Positions 1-7,148 of a stretch of DNA of 64,000 nt are shown piece by piece. Made by a program: the position numbers and the translations under genes. The DNA is from Prolixibacteraceae bacterium (lineage in GTDB: Bacteria > Bacteroidota > Bacteroidia > Bacteroidales > Prolixibacteraceae), in NCBI GenBank assembly GCA_019459485.1, contig JAIBEZ010000114.1, forward strand, positions 1 to 64,000, written 5' to 3'. The notes under the pieces were generated by a model. It saw nothing but the letters and a program-made list of their open reading frames with translations. It did no database searches and was not told the DNA's origin. Numbering within the stretch: position 1 is the stretch's first letter; each line of letters begins with the position of its first letter.

Positions 1-8
1 CCCCCACC

Positions 9-187
9 ACCTAAAAGGTGCAACATCGGATCTTTTAGGTACCCCCTACCACCTAAAAGAGGGAACACCGGACCTTTTTGGTCCGGCATTCCCCGAAAAA
101 GGTGCAATGCCGGGGCTTTAAGGTACCCCCTACCACCTCAAAGGTACCCGACCGGATCTTTTTCGGAGAATGTTGGAGCTTTGAGGT
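9..187. repeat. Three consecutive hairpin repeat units
   Basis: Three units are each bounded by the inverted pair ACCTnAAAG/CTTTnAGGT. Unit 1 has arms 9-17 and 32-40. Unit 2 has arms 51-59 and 116-124 (one mismatch) and contains further hairpins, CCGGACC 68-74 with GGTCCGG 80-86, and CCCCG 91-95 with CGGGG 111-115. Unit 3 has arms 135-143 and 179-187. The 17-base linker GGTACCCCCTACCACCT occurs identically at 38-54 and 122-138. Spacers differ in length and sequence, so this is not a CRISPR array. No gene is supported in 188-449. Confidence 0.7.
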
Positions 188-449
188 AGGTTCTTGCAAC
201 GGAAAGACATATTCTGGTCCTGTTGCAAATGATCCCTTTAATAAAAGGCATAATTATTCAATCTGGATTCATATTCTAAAATTGATCTCTTTCGCTGGAG
301 CACATAATTTGGGACATCGTGTTTAAACCCTACATGGATGAAAAAATCGTTGATACCATATTCCGTTTGATCTAAAAAAACACTCTATAATTTCATATCT
401 GCAACTTGGTCTTGGTCTCTTTTTTTGAGGAAAAAGAAGAAGTAATTAG

Positions 450-806
450 TTATTGCAATATTATTTCCGCATCAATATGGAGCTTTTTATGGAGGTTTTT
501 GGCAACATCAAGTGTTATCGGACGCTTTCCTGTAAGATATTCTGAAACTCTGGTAGAGCTAACACCCAATAAAACCGATAAATCCTTTTGCTTCAATCTG
601 AGTTCAAACATCCGCAACCGTATAACATCTTTTAAATCCGGATATTCAATCCGAAAGTGTTCCTTTTCATAGCTTTCAATAATCTCCGAAACGTTCAGGA
701 ACTCAATCATTCTAGTGTCAGTTTCGGGTGTTTCATCATTGACCAAATCAATCAATTCATTTAATCGGATGTTTGCTTTTGTATATTCTTCAAATGATGG
801 TGTCAT
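450..806 (-). CDS. HigA-type antitoxin, XRE-family helix-turn-helix protein
   Basis: This 118-residue protein has an N-terminal acidic helical part (about 1-60) and an XRE helix-turn-helix around residues 68-105 (KDLSVLLGVSSTRVSEYLTG), the layout of the HigA/COG5499 antitoxins. Such antitoxins neutralise HigB, a ribosome-dependent mRNA interferase, and repress their own operon through the same helix-turn-helix. Immediately upstream in the transcriptional order (810-914) lies only the C-terminal end of a HigB toxin, so here the antitoxin appears to have outlived its toxin. A promoter-like box and a palindrome (926-951) precede the pair. It could now act as a stand-alone regulator or as an anti-addiction protein against a HigB encoded elsewhere. 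The family call is fairly sure; the present role is not. Confidence 0.8.
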   Translation of the reverse strand: MTPSFEEYTKANIRLNELIDLVNDETPETDTRMIEFLNVSEIIESYEKEHFRIEYPDLKDVIRLRMFELRLKQKDLSVLLGVSSTRVSEYLTGKRPITLDVAKNLHKKLHIDAEIILQ

Positions 807-809
807 AAC

Positions 810-914
810 TTAAATTTTATCAATATTTTTAATCTTATCGTATTCCTTATGCGTTCCAACAAACCGGATATATATTGACTTTATTCTAAAAAATACCTTC
901 GCAACAGAATGCAT
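810..914 (-). pseudogene. Truncated HigB toxin remnant (C-terminal 34 residues)
   Basis: Reading the - strand from ATG at 914 gives a 34-residue product containing IYIRFVGTHKEYDKI, which matches the conserved C-terminal end of HigB/RelE-fold toxins (IRFVGTHxEYDxI). Full-length HigB proteins have about 95-105 residues. The N-terminal two thirds is absent: the frame upstream of the ATG meets a stop codon near 963 without showing toxin sequence. The stop codon (810-812) lies 3 bases before the HigA start (806), the usual toxin-antitoxin spacing. It may still be translated, but the missing part carries most of the fold. Confidence 0.7.
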
Positions 915-925
915 TTTAACGCTTG

Positions 926-951
926 CAAAGATAATAAATACACATTGTGTA
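926..951 (-). promoter_or_regulatory. Promoter box and operator-like palindrome of the higBA remnant
   Basis: On the - strand TATCTTTG (933-926) fits the Bacteroidota -7 consensus TAnnTTTG. Directly upstream is the palindrome TACACATTGTGTA (939-951), with arms TACACA/TGTGTA around one central base. A palindrome overlapping the promoter is where HigA antitoxins bind to repress themselves. The promoter lies only 11 bases from the ATG of the toxin remnant. Binding by this HigA is inferred. Confidence 0.5.
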
Positions 952-1182
952 ATTAAATCACATTAAATGTATTTTAAATGTCAATTAATGCAGGCTGCAA
1001 TACAGGTAATGGCAGTTTCGGTATTTAACCAGACAAAAAACGTTGTTATTATTGAAGATAAAACTCAACTAATTTTGTCGACAACTTAATATCCCGGGAG
1101 GCCGAAAGAACACCTTTTTTTCTAACTTTGAAACCCTGCGAAAATTTTAAAATGTTTCGTAGTGATCGTTTTCCCGTATGAA
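952..1182. other. Intergenic stretch without a supported gene
   Basis: An AT-rich stretch between the higBA remnant and the next remnant. It includes small palindromes such as ACATTAAATGT near 959. The open frame on the - strand covering 1049-1258 resembles no family I recognise and is probably chance. I see no promoter or RNA gene here. Confidence 0.4.
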
Positions 1183-1310
1183 GAAGAATATTTTGCACCT
1201 CACCGAACAAGTCGCAGATTAAATCAAGCGCACTTTCAAAGGTTGAAGTAAATACCATCAGTTACCATATCAAAGAGATTTGCAAAATACGGGAACCAAA
1301 GGAGGTTTGA
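1183..1310 (+). pseudogene. Possible decayed RhuM/KilA-N-type fragment
   Basis: The frame ending at the TGA at 1308-1310 reads KVEVNTISYHIKEICK, which resembles the N-terminal DNA-binding segment of RhuM-family proteins (typically EVxTIxYHIKEIxxxxEL). The open frame is only about 25-40 codons, and the expected continuation is lost: it ends shortly after the motif. RhuM-type genes often accompany restriction loci, as do DUF1016 nucleases such as the next gene, so a degraded accessory locus is plausible. The match is short and could be chance. Confidence 0.3.
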
Positions 1311-1387
1311 AAATAGTGCATTGTGCAAGATCAACTATTTAAATCCGATTTCGATAAACTGACTAAAAAAGAGTTGGGAGGGAAATT

Positions 1388-2509
1388 ATGAGTAACACAA
1401 ACGACAAAACTGCAAAAAACTTCAACGACAATCAGTTGTATAGCAAAGTAGCCGAACTCATAGAACTAGCACGTAAAAAAGTAGCCACCACAGTAAACCT
1501 TGCGATGGTTCATACTTATTTCGAAATAGGCCGCATGATCGTGGAAGACGAACAGCAGGGAAAAGAGCGCGCAGAATACGGGAAAACGGTGTTAAACGAT
1601 TTGGCCGTTCGTTTAACTGAAAAGTTTGGCAGGGGTTTCTCTGAACCAAATTTGAGAAATATGCGAAAATTTTTTCTGGTATATTCGACAAGAACATTCC
1701 CAATTCAGCAGAGACCCTCTACTGAATTACAAAAATCAGAAAATCACACTAGTACAATTCAGCAGAAGGTGTCTGCGGAATCATTCGGGTTCACATTAAG
1801 TTGGTCGCATTATCTTATTTTGATGCGAATAGATAATCCTGCGGAACGAAGTTTTTATGAAATTGAGGCATTGAGTCAAAATTGGTCGGAAGCTCAACTC
1901 AAACGACAATACCATTCTTCATTATACGAACGCCTTGCTTTAAGCCGGAACAAAGAAGAAGTGATGAAGTTGGGCAACGAGGGACATCGGGTGGTGAAAC
2001 CGGAAGATATACTGAAAAATCCGTTGACTTTGGAATTTCTGGGGATGGACGAAAAAGATGCTTATTCAGAATCGGATATGGAGCACGCCATCCTATCGAA
2101 ATTGCAGCAGTTTATTATGGAGTTGGGGAAAGGATTCTTGTTCGAAGCGCGACAGAAACGTTTTACATTCGACGATAAACACTATTTTGTCGATTTGGTT
2201 TTTTACAACCGCCTTTTGCAATGTTTTGTGCTGATTGATTTAAAAACCGATGAACTGGAGCACAAGGATCTTGGGCAGATGCAAATGTATGTGAACTATT
2301 ACGATCGCAACCTGAAATTGGATACTGAAAAACCAACCATCGGAATATTGTTGTGCAAAAAGAAAAACAATGCTTTGGTTGAACTTACCTTGCCCAAAGA
2401 AGCTAATATTTATGCTTCTGAATACAGTCTCTATTTGCCCGACAAACAACTGTTGCAACAGAAACTGACCGAATGGCTGCAAGAATTTGAAAACCTGGCG
2501 GAGGATTAA
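1388..2509 (+). CDS. DUF1016/YhcG-family PDDEXK nuclease, orphan
   Basis: This 373-residue protein has the two-part layout of the DUF1016 (YhcG) family: an N-terminal helical domain at about 16-175 (HTYFEIGRMI, FSEPNLRNMRKF) and a C-terminal PD-(D/E)XK nuclease domain at about 215-345. Candidate catalytic residues are visible: E232, E253, D269 in YFVDLVFYN, and D284/K286 in LIDLKTDE. A clear GGAGG ribosome binding site precedes the ATG, unusual for this phylum. Family members often lie inside type I restriction-modification or other defence loci and are thought to act in recombination or restriction, but their reaction is poorly known. Here no restriction or methylase gene is adjacent; only a possible RhuM-like fragment lies upstream. 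It looks intact. Confidence 0.85.
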   Translation: MSNTNDKTAKNFNDNQLYSKVAELIELARKKVATTVNLAMVHTYFEIGRMIVEDEQQGKERAEYGKTVLNDLAVRLTEKFGRGFSEPNLRNMRKFFLVYSTRTFPIQQRPSTELQKSENHTSTIQQKVSAESFGFTLSWSHYLILMRIDNPAERSFYEIEALSQNWSEAQLKRQYHSSLYERLALSRNKEEVMKLGNEGHRVVKPEDILKNPLTLEFLGMDEKDAYSESDMEHAILSKLQQFIMELGKGFLFEARQKRFTFDDKHYFVDLVFYNRLLQCFVLIDLKTDELEHKDLGQMQMYVNYYDRNLKLDTEKPTIGILLCKKKNNALVELTLPKEANIYASEYSLYLPDKQLLQQKLTEWLQEFENLAED

Positions 2510-2586
2510 ATTATAAGCAACGAAATAAAAAGAACTTTGCATATATTTTGTCGGACAGTAATAAATTTTTAAATATCATTTTACAA

Positions 2587-4329
2587 ATGAAAAATCGTAT
2601 TCTCATACTCAGCCTGATTTTAATACTATCTACGGTATTTACCGGCGTTTTTGCCTGTACCAACCTGATTGTCACCAAAGGCGCCAGTTCCGATGGTTCT
2701 GTGATGATTACCTACGCTGCCGATTCGCATACGCGATATGGTGCCATTGCCTTTTATCCGGCAGCCGACCATCAACCCGGCGATTTGTGCGAAGTTTTCC
2801 ATTACGAAAACGGAAAGTTGCTGGGTACCATTCCTGAAGTTGCGCATACAAATTCGGTGGTTCAGTTTATGAATGAATACCAGGTTGCCATTGGCGAAAC
2901 CACATTCGGAGGATTGGATTCGCTGGGTTCACAACCCGGAGCCATTCTGGATTACGGTTCACTGATGAAAATCGGACTTCAGCGTTCGAAAACTGCCCGT
3001 GAAATGATCAGGGTAATGACCGAACTGGTGGCGCAATACGGCTACGCTTCGGTTGGCGAATCGTTCTCAATCTCGGATGCCAGCGAAGCATGGATCATGG
3101 AAATGATTGGCAAAGGGAAACACGAAAAAGGCGCGGTATGGGTAGCACGCTTAATTCCTGACGGTTATGTCAGCGGCCATGCCAATCAGGCGCGGATTAC
3201 GACTTTCCCGTTTCAAAAAACCAACAACTGGAACGACCCGAAACAAACAGTTTTTCATTCGCCCGACGTGATCAGCTTTGCGAAGAAACATGCATTTTAC
3301 AAAGGAAGCGATGCGGCCTTCAGCTTTTCGGATGTTTACAACCCGCTAAACTTTGGAGGCGCCCGCTACTGCGACGCGAGGGTTTGGTCGTTCTTCAGGA
3401 AAATTAACAAAGAAATTCGCGACAACCAGGATTACACCAATTACGCGATGGGTAAATTTAAACGTGACGGCAAATTTGCCGACCAAAGCGCAAATCCAAA
3501 CGGTTTTGTGTCGAACCGTTTGCCATTGTGGGTAAAGCCCGATGCGCAGGTTTCGCTTCAGGAGGTAAAAGATGCGATGCGCGACCATTACGAAGATACT
3601 CCGATGGATATGCGCAACGATCCGGGAGCAGGACCGTTCAAATCGCCTTATCGCTGGCGTCCCATGGAATTTGTGGTTGACAGTTTAAGGTATCTGAACG
3701 AACGCGCAGTTGCCACGCAGCAAACAGGGTACAGCTTTGTGGCTCAATCGCGCGGTTGGTTGCCCGATCCCGTTGGCGGTATTTTTTGGTTTGGCGCCGA
3801 TGATGCCGACGGATGTGTGTATGCTCCTGTTTACTGCGGAATAACCAAAATTCCTGAAAGTTTTGCCGTTGGGAATGGCTCAATGGTAAGTTGGTCAGAA
3901 ACATCGGCACATTGGACATTCAATCAGGTAAACAACTGGGCATATTCGCGCTATAATCTCATTCAACCTGAAATTGAAACCTATCAGGCACAACTCGAAA
4001 ACCAGTTTGCATCCGAAATACAAGTGGTTGACAAACAGGCATCGGAATTACACAAGCAAGATCAGGCAGCTGCTACCGGTTACCTTACCGGCTATTCGGT
4101 CTTTTCAGGAAACAAACTTGTAAGCGACTGGAAAGCATTTTACCAATACCTGTTTATGAAATACATGGATGGGAATGTGAAACATACCGATGGGCACAAA
4201 TTACTGGAGAACGGAAACGGAAAAAATATTCCAAAAGCACCGGCACAACCCGGTTACGGCAACGAATGGGAACGAATCATGATTCAGGGAACAGGCGACC
4301 GGCTGAAAGTTCCGAAGGGTGAAAACTAA
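2587..4329 (+). CDS. C69-family dipeptidase, secreted
   Basis: This 580-residue protein belongs to the C69 dipeptidase family of N-terminal nucleophile hydrolases. I chose ATG 2587 over the upstream TTG at 2548 because it gives a proper signal peptide (MKNRILILSLILILSTVF) ending just before Cys24 in FACTNLIV. In this family the nucleophile cysteine is exposed by cleavage in front of it, so signal-peptide removal and activation may coincide. The following segment, CTNLIVTKGASSDGSVM, is the typical start of the catalytic domain. The likely role is hydrolysis of dipeptides in the periplasm or outside the cell. It stands alone, with a bidirectional terminator behind it. A lipoprotein reading of the same cysteine is less likely. 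Confidence 0.88.
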   Translation: MKNRILILSLILILSTVFTGVFACTNLIVTKGASSDGSVMITYAADSHTRYGAIAFYPAADHQPGDLCEVFHYENGKLLGTIPEVAHTNSVVQFMNEYQVAIGETTFGGLDSLGSQPGAILDYGSLMKIGLQRSKTAREMIRVMTELVAQYGYASVGESFSISDASEAWIMEMIGKGKHEKGAVWVARLIPDGYVSGHANQARITTFPFQKTNNWNDPKQTVFHSPDVISFAKKHAFYKGSDAAFSFSDVYNPLNFGGARYCDARVWSFFRKINKEIRDNQDYTNYAMGKFKRDGKFADQSANPNGFVSNRLPLWVKPDAQVSLQEVKDAMRDHYEDTPMDMRNDPGAGPFKSPYRWRPMEFVVDSLRYLNERAVATQQTGYSFVAQSRGWLPDPVGGIFWFGADDADGCVYAPVYCGITKIPESFAVGNGSMVSWSETSAHWTFNQVNNWAYSRYNLIQPEIETYQAQLENQFASEIQVVDKQASELHKQDQAAATGYLTGYSVFSGNKLVSDWKAFYQYLFMKYMDGNVKHTDGHKLLENGNGKNIPKAPAQPGYGNEWERIMIQGTGDRLKVPKGEN

Positions 4330-4355
4330 AACTGATTGTTCATTTTAATATGCAA

Positions 4356-4385
4356 AAACGGGAGACTCAATTGAATCTCCCGTTT
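4356..4385. terminator. Bidirectional terminator between C69 dipeptidase and pfkA
   Basis: The arms AAACGGGAG (4356-4364) and CTCCCGTTT (4377-4385) form a GC-rich stem flanked by A and T runs. It lies between two convergent genes and can serve both. Confidence 0.8.
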
Positions 4386-4408
4386 CTGTTTTATTGTTTT
4401 TTCAATTG

Positions 4409-5440
4409 TTAATCGTCGCCAAATGAAACACCCATTTTACGGCCTTTCAATACCAATCCGTTATCAGGATCAACCAGCCTGAGTTTACCGCCAACCTCTT
4501 CGAGTGCAACAGTTGTTAACTCATTTTTGATCAAGGCAACCATTGTTCCGAAATTTTCTTCAGCAATACACTTTGCTGCAAAAGCTCCGTAACGGGTCGC
4601 CAGAATGCGGTCCATTGGCGATGGGCTTCCGCCACGCTGGGTGTAACCCAAAACAGTTTCGCGTGCTTCAACATCAAGTTTTGCTTGTATTGATTCGGAT
4701 AAATACCTTGCCGCAGACATGTTTTTAGGATGATCAATTCCTTCGGCAACCACCACAATTGTATATGGTTTATTGTGTTTGTAGCGGGATTTTATTTTCG
4801 AGATAACCGATTTCATAGAATATTCGATTTCAGGTATCAGGATGATATCACCTCCACCGGCCATTCCTGCATAAAGTGCAATCCATCCGGCATTGTGGCC
4901 CATTACCTCAACAATCATTACCCTTCCGTGAGAGTTGGCAGTACTGTGCAATCGGTCAACAGCTTCAGTAGCAATAAGAACAGCAGAATCAAAACCGAAG
5001 GTCAGGTCAGTTCCGTACACGTCGTTATCGATTGTTTTTGGGATTCCAACTACATTTAAACCAATCTTCGACAATAAATGGGCAGTTTTCATGGTTCCGT
5101 TTCCACCGATGCAAACCAAAGCGTCCAAACCGAGGTCTGTGTAATTCTTTTTGATCAATTCAGGTTTGCCATTGTCCTCTTCAGTCACAATTTTAAAAGG
5201 TTTTTCGCGCGAAGTTCCAATTATTGTGCCTCCAAGCGTTAATATACCTGATAAATCTTTTTCCTTGAGTTCCACGTATTGCTTATGAATCAGGCCCGTA
5301 TAACCCGAAGAAAACCCTATCACCTCCATGCCATATTCAACAATGGCTGTTTTTCCAACTCCCCTGATTGCAGCATTCAATCCGGGACAATCGCCGCCGG
5401 CAGTCAAAATGCCTATCCTTTTCACTTTTTTATGACCCAT
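4409..5440 (-). CDS. 6-phosphofructokinase
   Basis: This 343-residue enzyme phosphorylates fructose 6-phosphate to fructose 1,6-bisphosphate in glycolysis. It shows the nucleotide-binding start GILTAGGDCPGLNAAIR (10-26), the catalytic PKTIDND (134-140), the fructose-6-phosphate motif MGHNAG near 180, and TQRGGSPSPMDR near the C-terminus. Two positions often used to predict the phosphoryl donor are mixed. Lys135 in PKTIDND is typical of the pyrophosphate/mixed group, where ATP enzymes of the E. coli type have Gly. Gly115 in GGNGT is typical of ATP use. The Mg-binding Asp of the usual GGDGS motif is Asn114. The family is certain; the donor is not. It is a single-gene unit with a -7 box at 5486-5493. 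Confidence 0.95.
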   Translation of the reverse strand: MGHKKVKRIGILTAGGDCPGLNAAIRGVGKTAIVEYGMEVIGFSSGYTGLIHKQYVELKEKDLSGILTLGGTIIGTSREKPFKIVTEEDNGKPELIKKNYTDLGLDALVCIGGNGTMKTAHLLSKIGLNVVGIPKTIDNDVYGTDLTFGFDSAVLIATEAVDRLHSTANSHGRVMIVEVMGHNAGWIALYAGMAGGGDIILIPEIEYSMKSVISKIKSRYKHNKPYTIVVVAEGIDHPKNMSAARYLSESIQAKLDVEARETVLGYTQRGGSPSPMDRILATRYGAFAAKCIAEENFGTMVALIKNELTTVALEEVGGKLRLVDPDNGLVLKGRKMGVSFGDD

Positions 5441-5485
5441 AATATCTTAATTATAATTGATTAAATATAAGTTCCTTAATCGCTG

Positions 5486-5493
5486 CAAAGCTA
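5486..5493 (-). promoter_or_regulatory. -7 promoter box for pfkA
   Basis: TAGCTTTG on the - strand matches TAnnTTTG, 45 bases before the pfkA ATG. No -33 element is clear. Confidence 0.5.
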
Positions 5494-5579
5494 CAAAAAC
5501 GATTCTGATTTCATCTGTCGGGTACATGCTATTTTTCAGCACAATCCATCAGCCAGGCAATTTTTTGCTGAAGTTTTAT

Positions 5580-5587
5580 TAGCTTTG
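5580..5587 (+). promoter_or_regulatory. -7 promoter box for the DUF1080 lipoprotein gene
   Basis: TAGCTTTG matches TAnnTTTG and lies 55 bases before the ATG at 5643. It is divergent from the pfkA promoter box. Confidence 0.5.
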
Positions 5588-5642
5588 TGGTTGTCAACTG
5601 TAAACCAGAAATAAATTTTCAATAAACTAAAATTAATTTAAA

Positions 5643-6440
5643 ATGAAAACAATCTATTCATTTTTGCTGATCGGCGTCACCGTATTTTCCCTTGCAGCAT
5701 GTCAGGGCGGTCAGAAAAAAACAGCAGAAAAATCAGCCGCTGATTCAACAGCAGTAGCGGCCCCTGAATTCAACCAGTTAAGCGCTGAAGAAGCCAATGC
5801 AGGTTGGGCACTCCTGTTCGACGGAACAACTTCTACCGGCTGGAGAGGATACAACAAAACTGAATTCCCCAAAGGATGGGAAGTTGTTGACGGAACCTTG
5901 CATTGCATCGGCACAGGAACCGGCGAGGCTGGAGCTGAAAATGGCGGCGATATTCTTTTCGACAAAAAATTCAGGAATTTTCAGCTTAAACTTGAATGGA
6001 AAATTCAGGAAGGTGGAAACTCCGGCATTTTCTATTTAGGTCAGGAAGTTCCTGAATGGCCAATCTACAAAACTGCTCCTGAAATGCAGGTACTCGACAA
6101 TGTGGGTCACCCTGATGCAATGCTGGGAAAAGACGGTAACCGTCAGGCAGGATCGTTGTACGACCTGATTCCGGCCAAACCACAAAACGCAAAAGCTGTT
6201 GGCGAATGGAACACTGTTGAAATTATATGCTACAAAGGTACTGTGGTGCACAAACAAAATGGTGAGACTGTTCTCGAATATCATTTATGGACCGACGACT
6301 GGAAAAATCTGGTTAAAAACAGCAAATTTCCTGAACTAAATCCGAATTGGGCTGATGTAGCCAAAGAAGGATTCATTGCTCTCCAGGATCATGGCGACAA
6401 TGTTTGGTACCGCAACATAAAAATCAAAGAAATGGAATAA
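5643..6440 (+). CDS. DUF1080 (3-keto-disaccharide hydrolase family) lipoprotein
   Basis: This 265-residue protein has a lipoprotein signal peptide with lipobox cysteine at about 20 (FSLAACQGG), followed by one DUF1080 domain at about 52-263. Typical segments are WALLFDGTTSTGWRGYN, WEVVDGTLHCIG, GNSGIFYLGQE and the closing DHGDNVWYRNIKIKE. The family has a concanavalin-like beta-sandwich fold. Some members hydrolyse 3-keto-glycosides, and many lie in carbohydrate-use loci. Here it is alone between pfkA and a toxin-antitoxin pair, so its substrate is open. It is probably anchored to the outer membrane or exposed on the surface. Confidence 0.88.
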   Translation: MKTIYSFLLIGVTVFSLAACQGGQKKTAEKSAADSTAVAAPEFNQLSAEEANAGWALLFDGTTSTGWRGYNKTEFPKGWEVVDGTLHCIGTGTGEAGAENGGDILFDKKFRNFQLKLEWKIQEGGNSGIFYLGQEVPEWPIYKTAPEMQVLDNVGHPDAMLGKDGNRQAGSLYDLIPAKPQNAKAVGEWNTVEIICYKGTVVHKQNGETVLEYHLWTDDWKNLVKNSKFPELNPNWADVAKEGFIALQDHGDNVWYRNIKIKEME

Positions 6441-6459
6441 TCGGGTTATTCAATAATAC

Positions 6460-6490
6460 AAAAAAGCCTCCTGAAAAGGGGGCTTTTTTT
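6460..6490. terminator. Terminator between the DUF1080 gene and hepT
   Basis: AAAAAAGCCTCC and GGGGGCTTTTTTT form a strong stem with A and T flanks, so it can end transcripts from both sides of this convergent junction. Confidence 0.85.
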
Positions 6491-6493
6491 GTA

Positions 6494-6829
6494 TTATTCT
6501 AACATAGAAGAAATTTCAGTTTTCAATTTTGGAAGATGATTTATCACGATACTCCAAATTAAGTCATCAGAGATTTTATCGTATCCATGAGCTATTCGAT
6601 TACGAGTCCCAATAATTTTTTGAGCATTTTCGATACTGAATTGAATGTCTTTTTTCAAAATCCGATTAACAGCCTCACCAATAATTTCAATATTACGCTC
6701 CACTGCGCGTTTTGTCCGGGTATCTTTTACGTAATCTTCAAATTTCTTCGGTCTATCCCCAAAGTAACTTTCTATTTCTGCAATTGATTGCAATATATCA
6801 AACAACCAGGTTTTAATTTCACTATCCAT
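6494..6829 (-). CDS. HepT-like toxin (DUF86), HEPN ribonuclease fold
   Basis: This 111-residue helical protein carries the HEPN RNase motif RX4HXY as R76, H81 and Y83 (RNRIAHGY). I use ATG 6829 because it overlaps the mntA stop by 8 bases, the usual tight coupling. An ATG 24 bases upstream would overlap more. HepT toxins cleave RNA or tRNA and are switched off when the partner nucleotidyltransferase adds AMP groups to the tyrosine of this motif. The active-site residues are all present, so the toxin looks functional. The gene is read after mntA and ends at the terminator shared with the DUF1080 gene. Confidence 0.88.
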   Translation of the reverse strand: MDSEIKTWLFDILQSIAEIESYFGDRPKKFEDYVKDTRTKRAVERNIEIIGEAVNRILKKDIQFSIENAQKIIGTRNRIAHGYDKISDDLIWSIVINHLPKLKTEISSMLE

Positions 6830-7121
6830 ATATGAGTTGCTTTGATGAATCAATAGATTGTCGTAAGTATGGATTAGTTATCGCTTTATCCTCTAATAGA
6901 TCAACATTACGCTTGAATAGATTCTCCAATGAAAACTTGAAGTCAAAGTAATTGTCCGCGTAATCATACAATTCAACTCCTTGAAATTCAACCAACAAAT
7001 CTACATCACTGTCATTTTTAAACCTATCTGTCAATACCGAACCGAAAGCGAATAATTTTCCTACCCTGTGCACCAAACACAAGTCACTAATTTTATCGAT
7101 ATGTCTTTCTACAAGATTCAT
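6822..7121 (-). CDS. MntA-type minimal nucleotidyltransferase antitoxin
   Basis: This 99-residue protein carries the minimal nucleotidyltransferase signature GSX10DXD: G27-S28, then D39 and D41 (FGSVLTDRFKNDSDVDLL). Proteins of this type antagonise the HepT toxin by transferring AMP to its active-site tyrosine, and the pair forms a type VII toxin-antitoxin system. The gene overlaps hepT by 8 bases and precedes it. A TAnnTTTG box lies only 4 bases before the ATG. The product would be cytoplasmic. The family call is firm from the signature and the neighbour. Confidence 0.9.
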   Translation of the reverse strand: MNLVERHIDKISDLCLVHRVGKLFAFGSVLTDRFKNDSDVDLLVEFQGVELYDYADNYFDFKFSLENLFKRNVDLLEDKAITNPYLRQSIDSSKQLIYG

Positions 7122-7125
7122 AAAG

Positions 7126-7133
7126 CAAAGATA
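7126..7133 (-). promoter_or_regulatory. -7 promoter box for mntA-hepT
   Basis: TATCTTTG on the - strand matches TAnnTTTG and ends 4 bases before the mntA ATG. If used, transcription would start at or next to the start codon, giving a leaderless or nearly leaderless message. Confidence 0.4.
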
Positions 7134-7148
7134 TAAAATTCGGGTTCT

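Noticed and set aside
1-190. CRISPR-like repeat array at the left edge
   Set aside because: The repeated parts are inverted arms with unequal spacing and no uniform spacers, and no cas genes are near.
1049-1258. Small open frame on the - strand
   Set aside because: It has no family resemblance, no ribosome site or promoter, and overlaps the RhuM-like fragment on the other strand.
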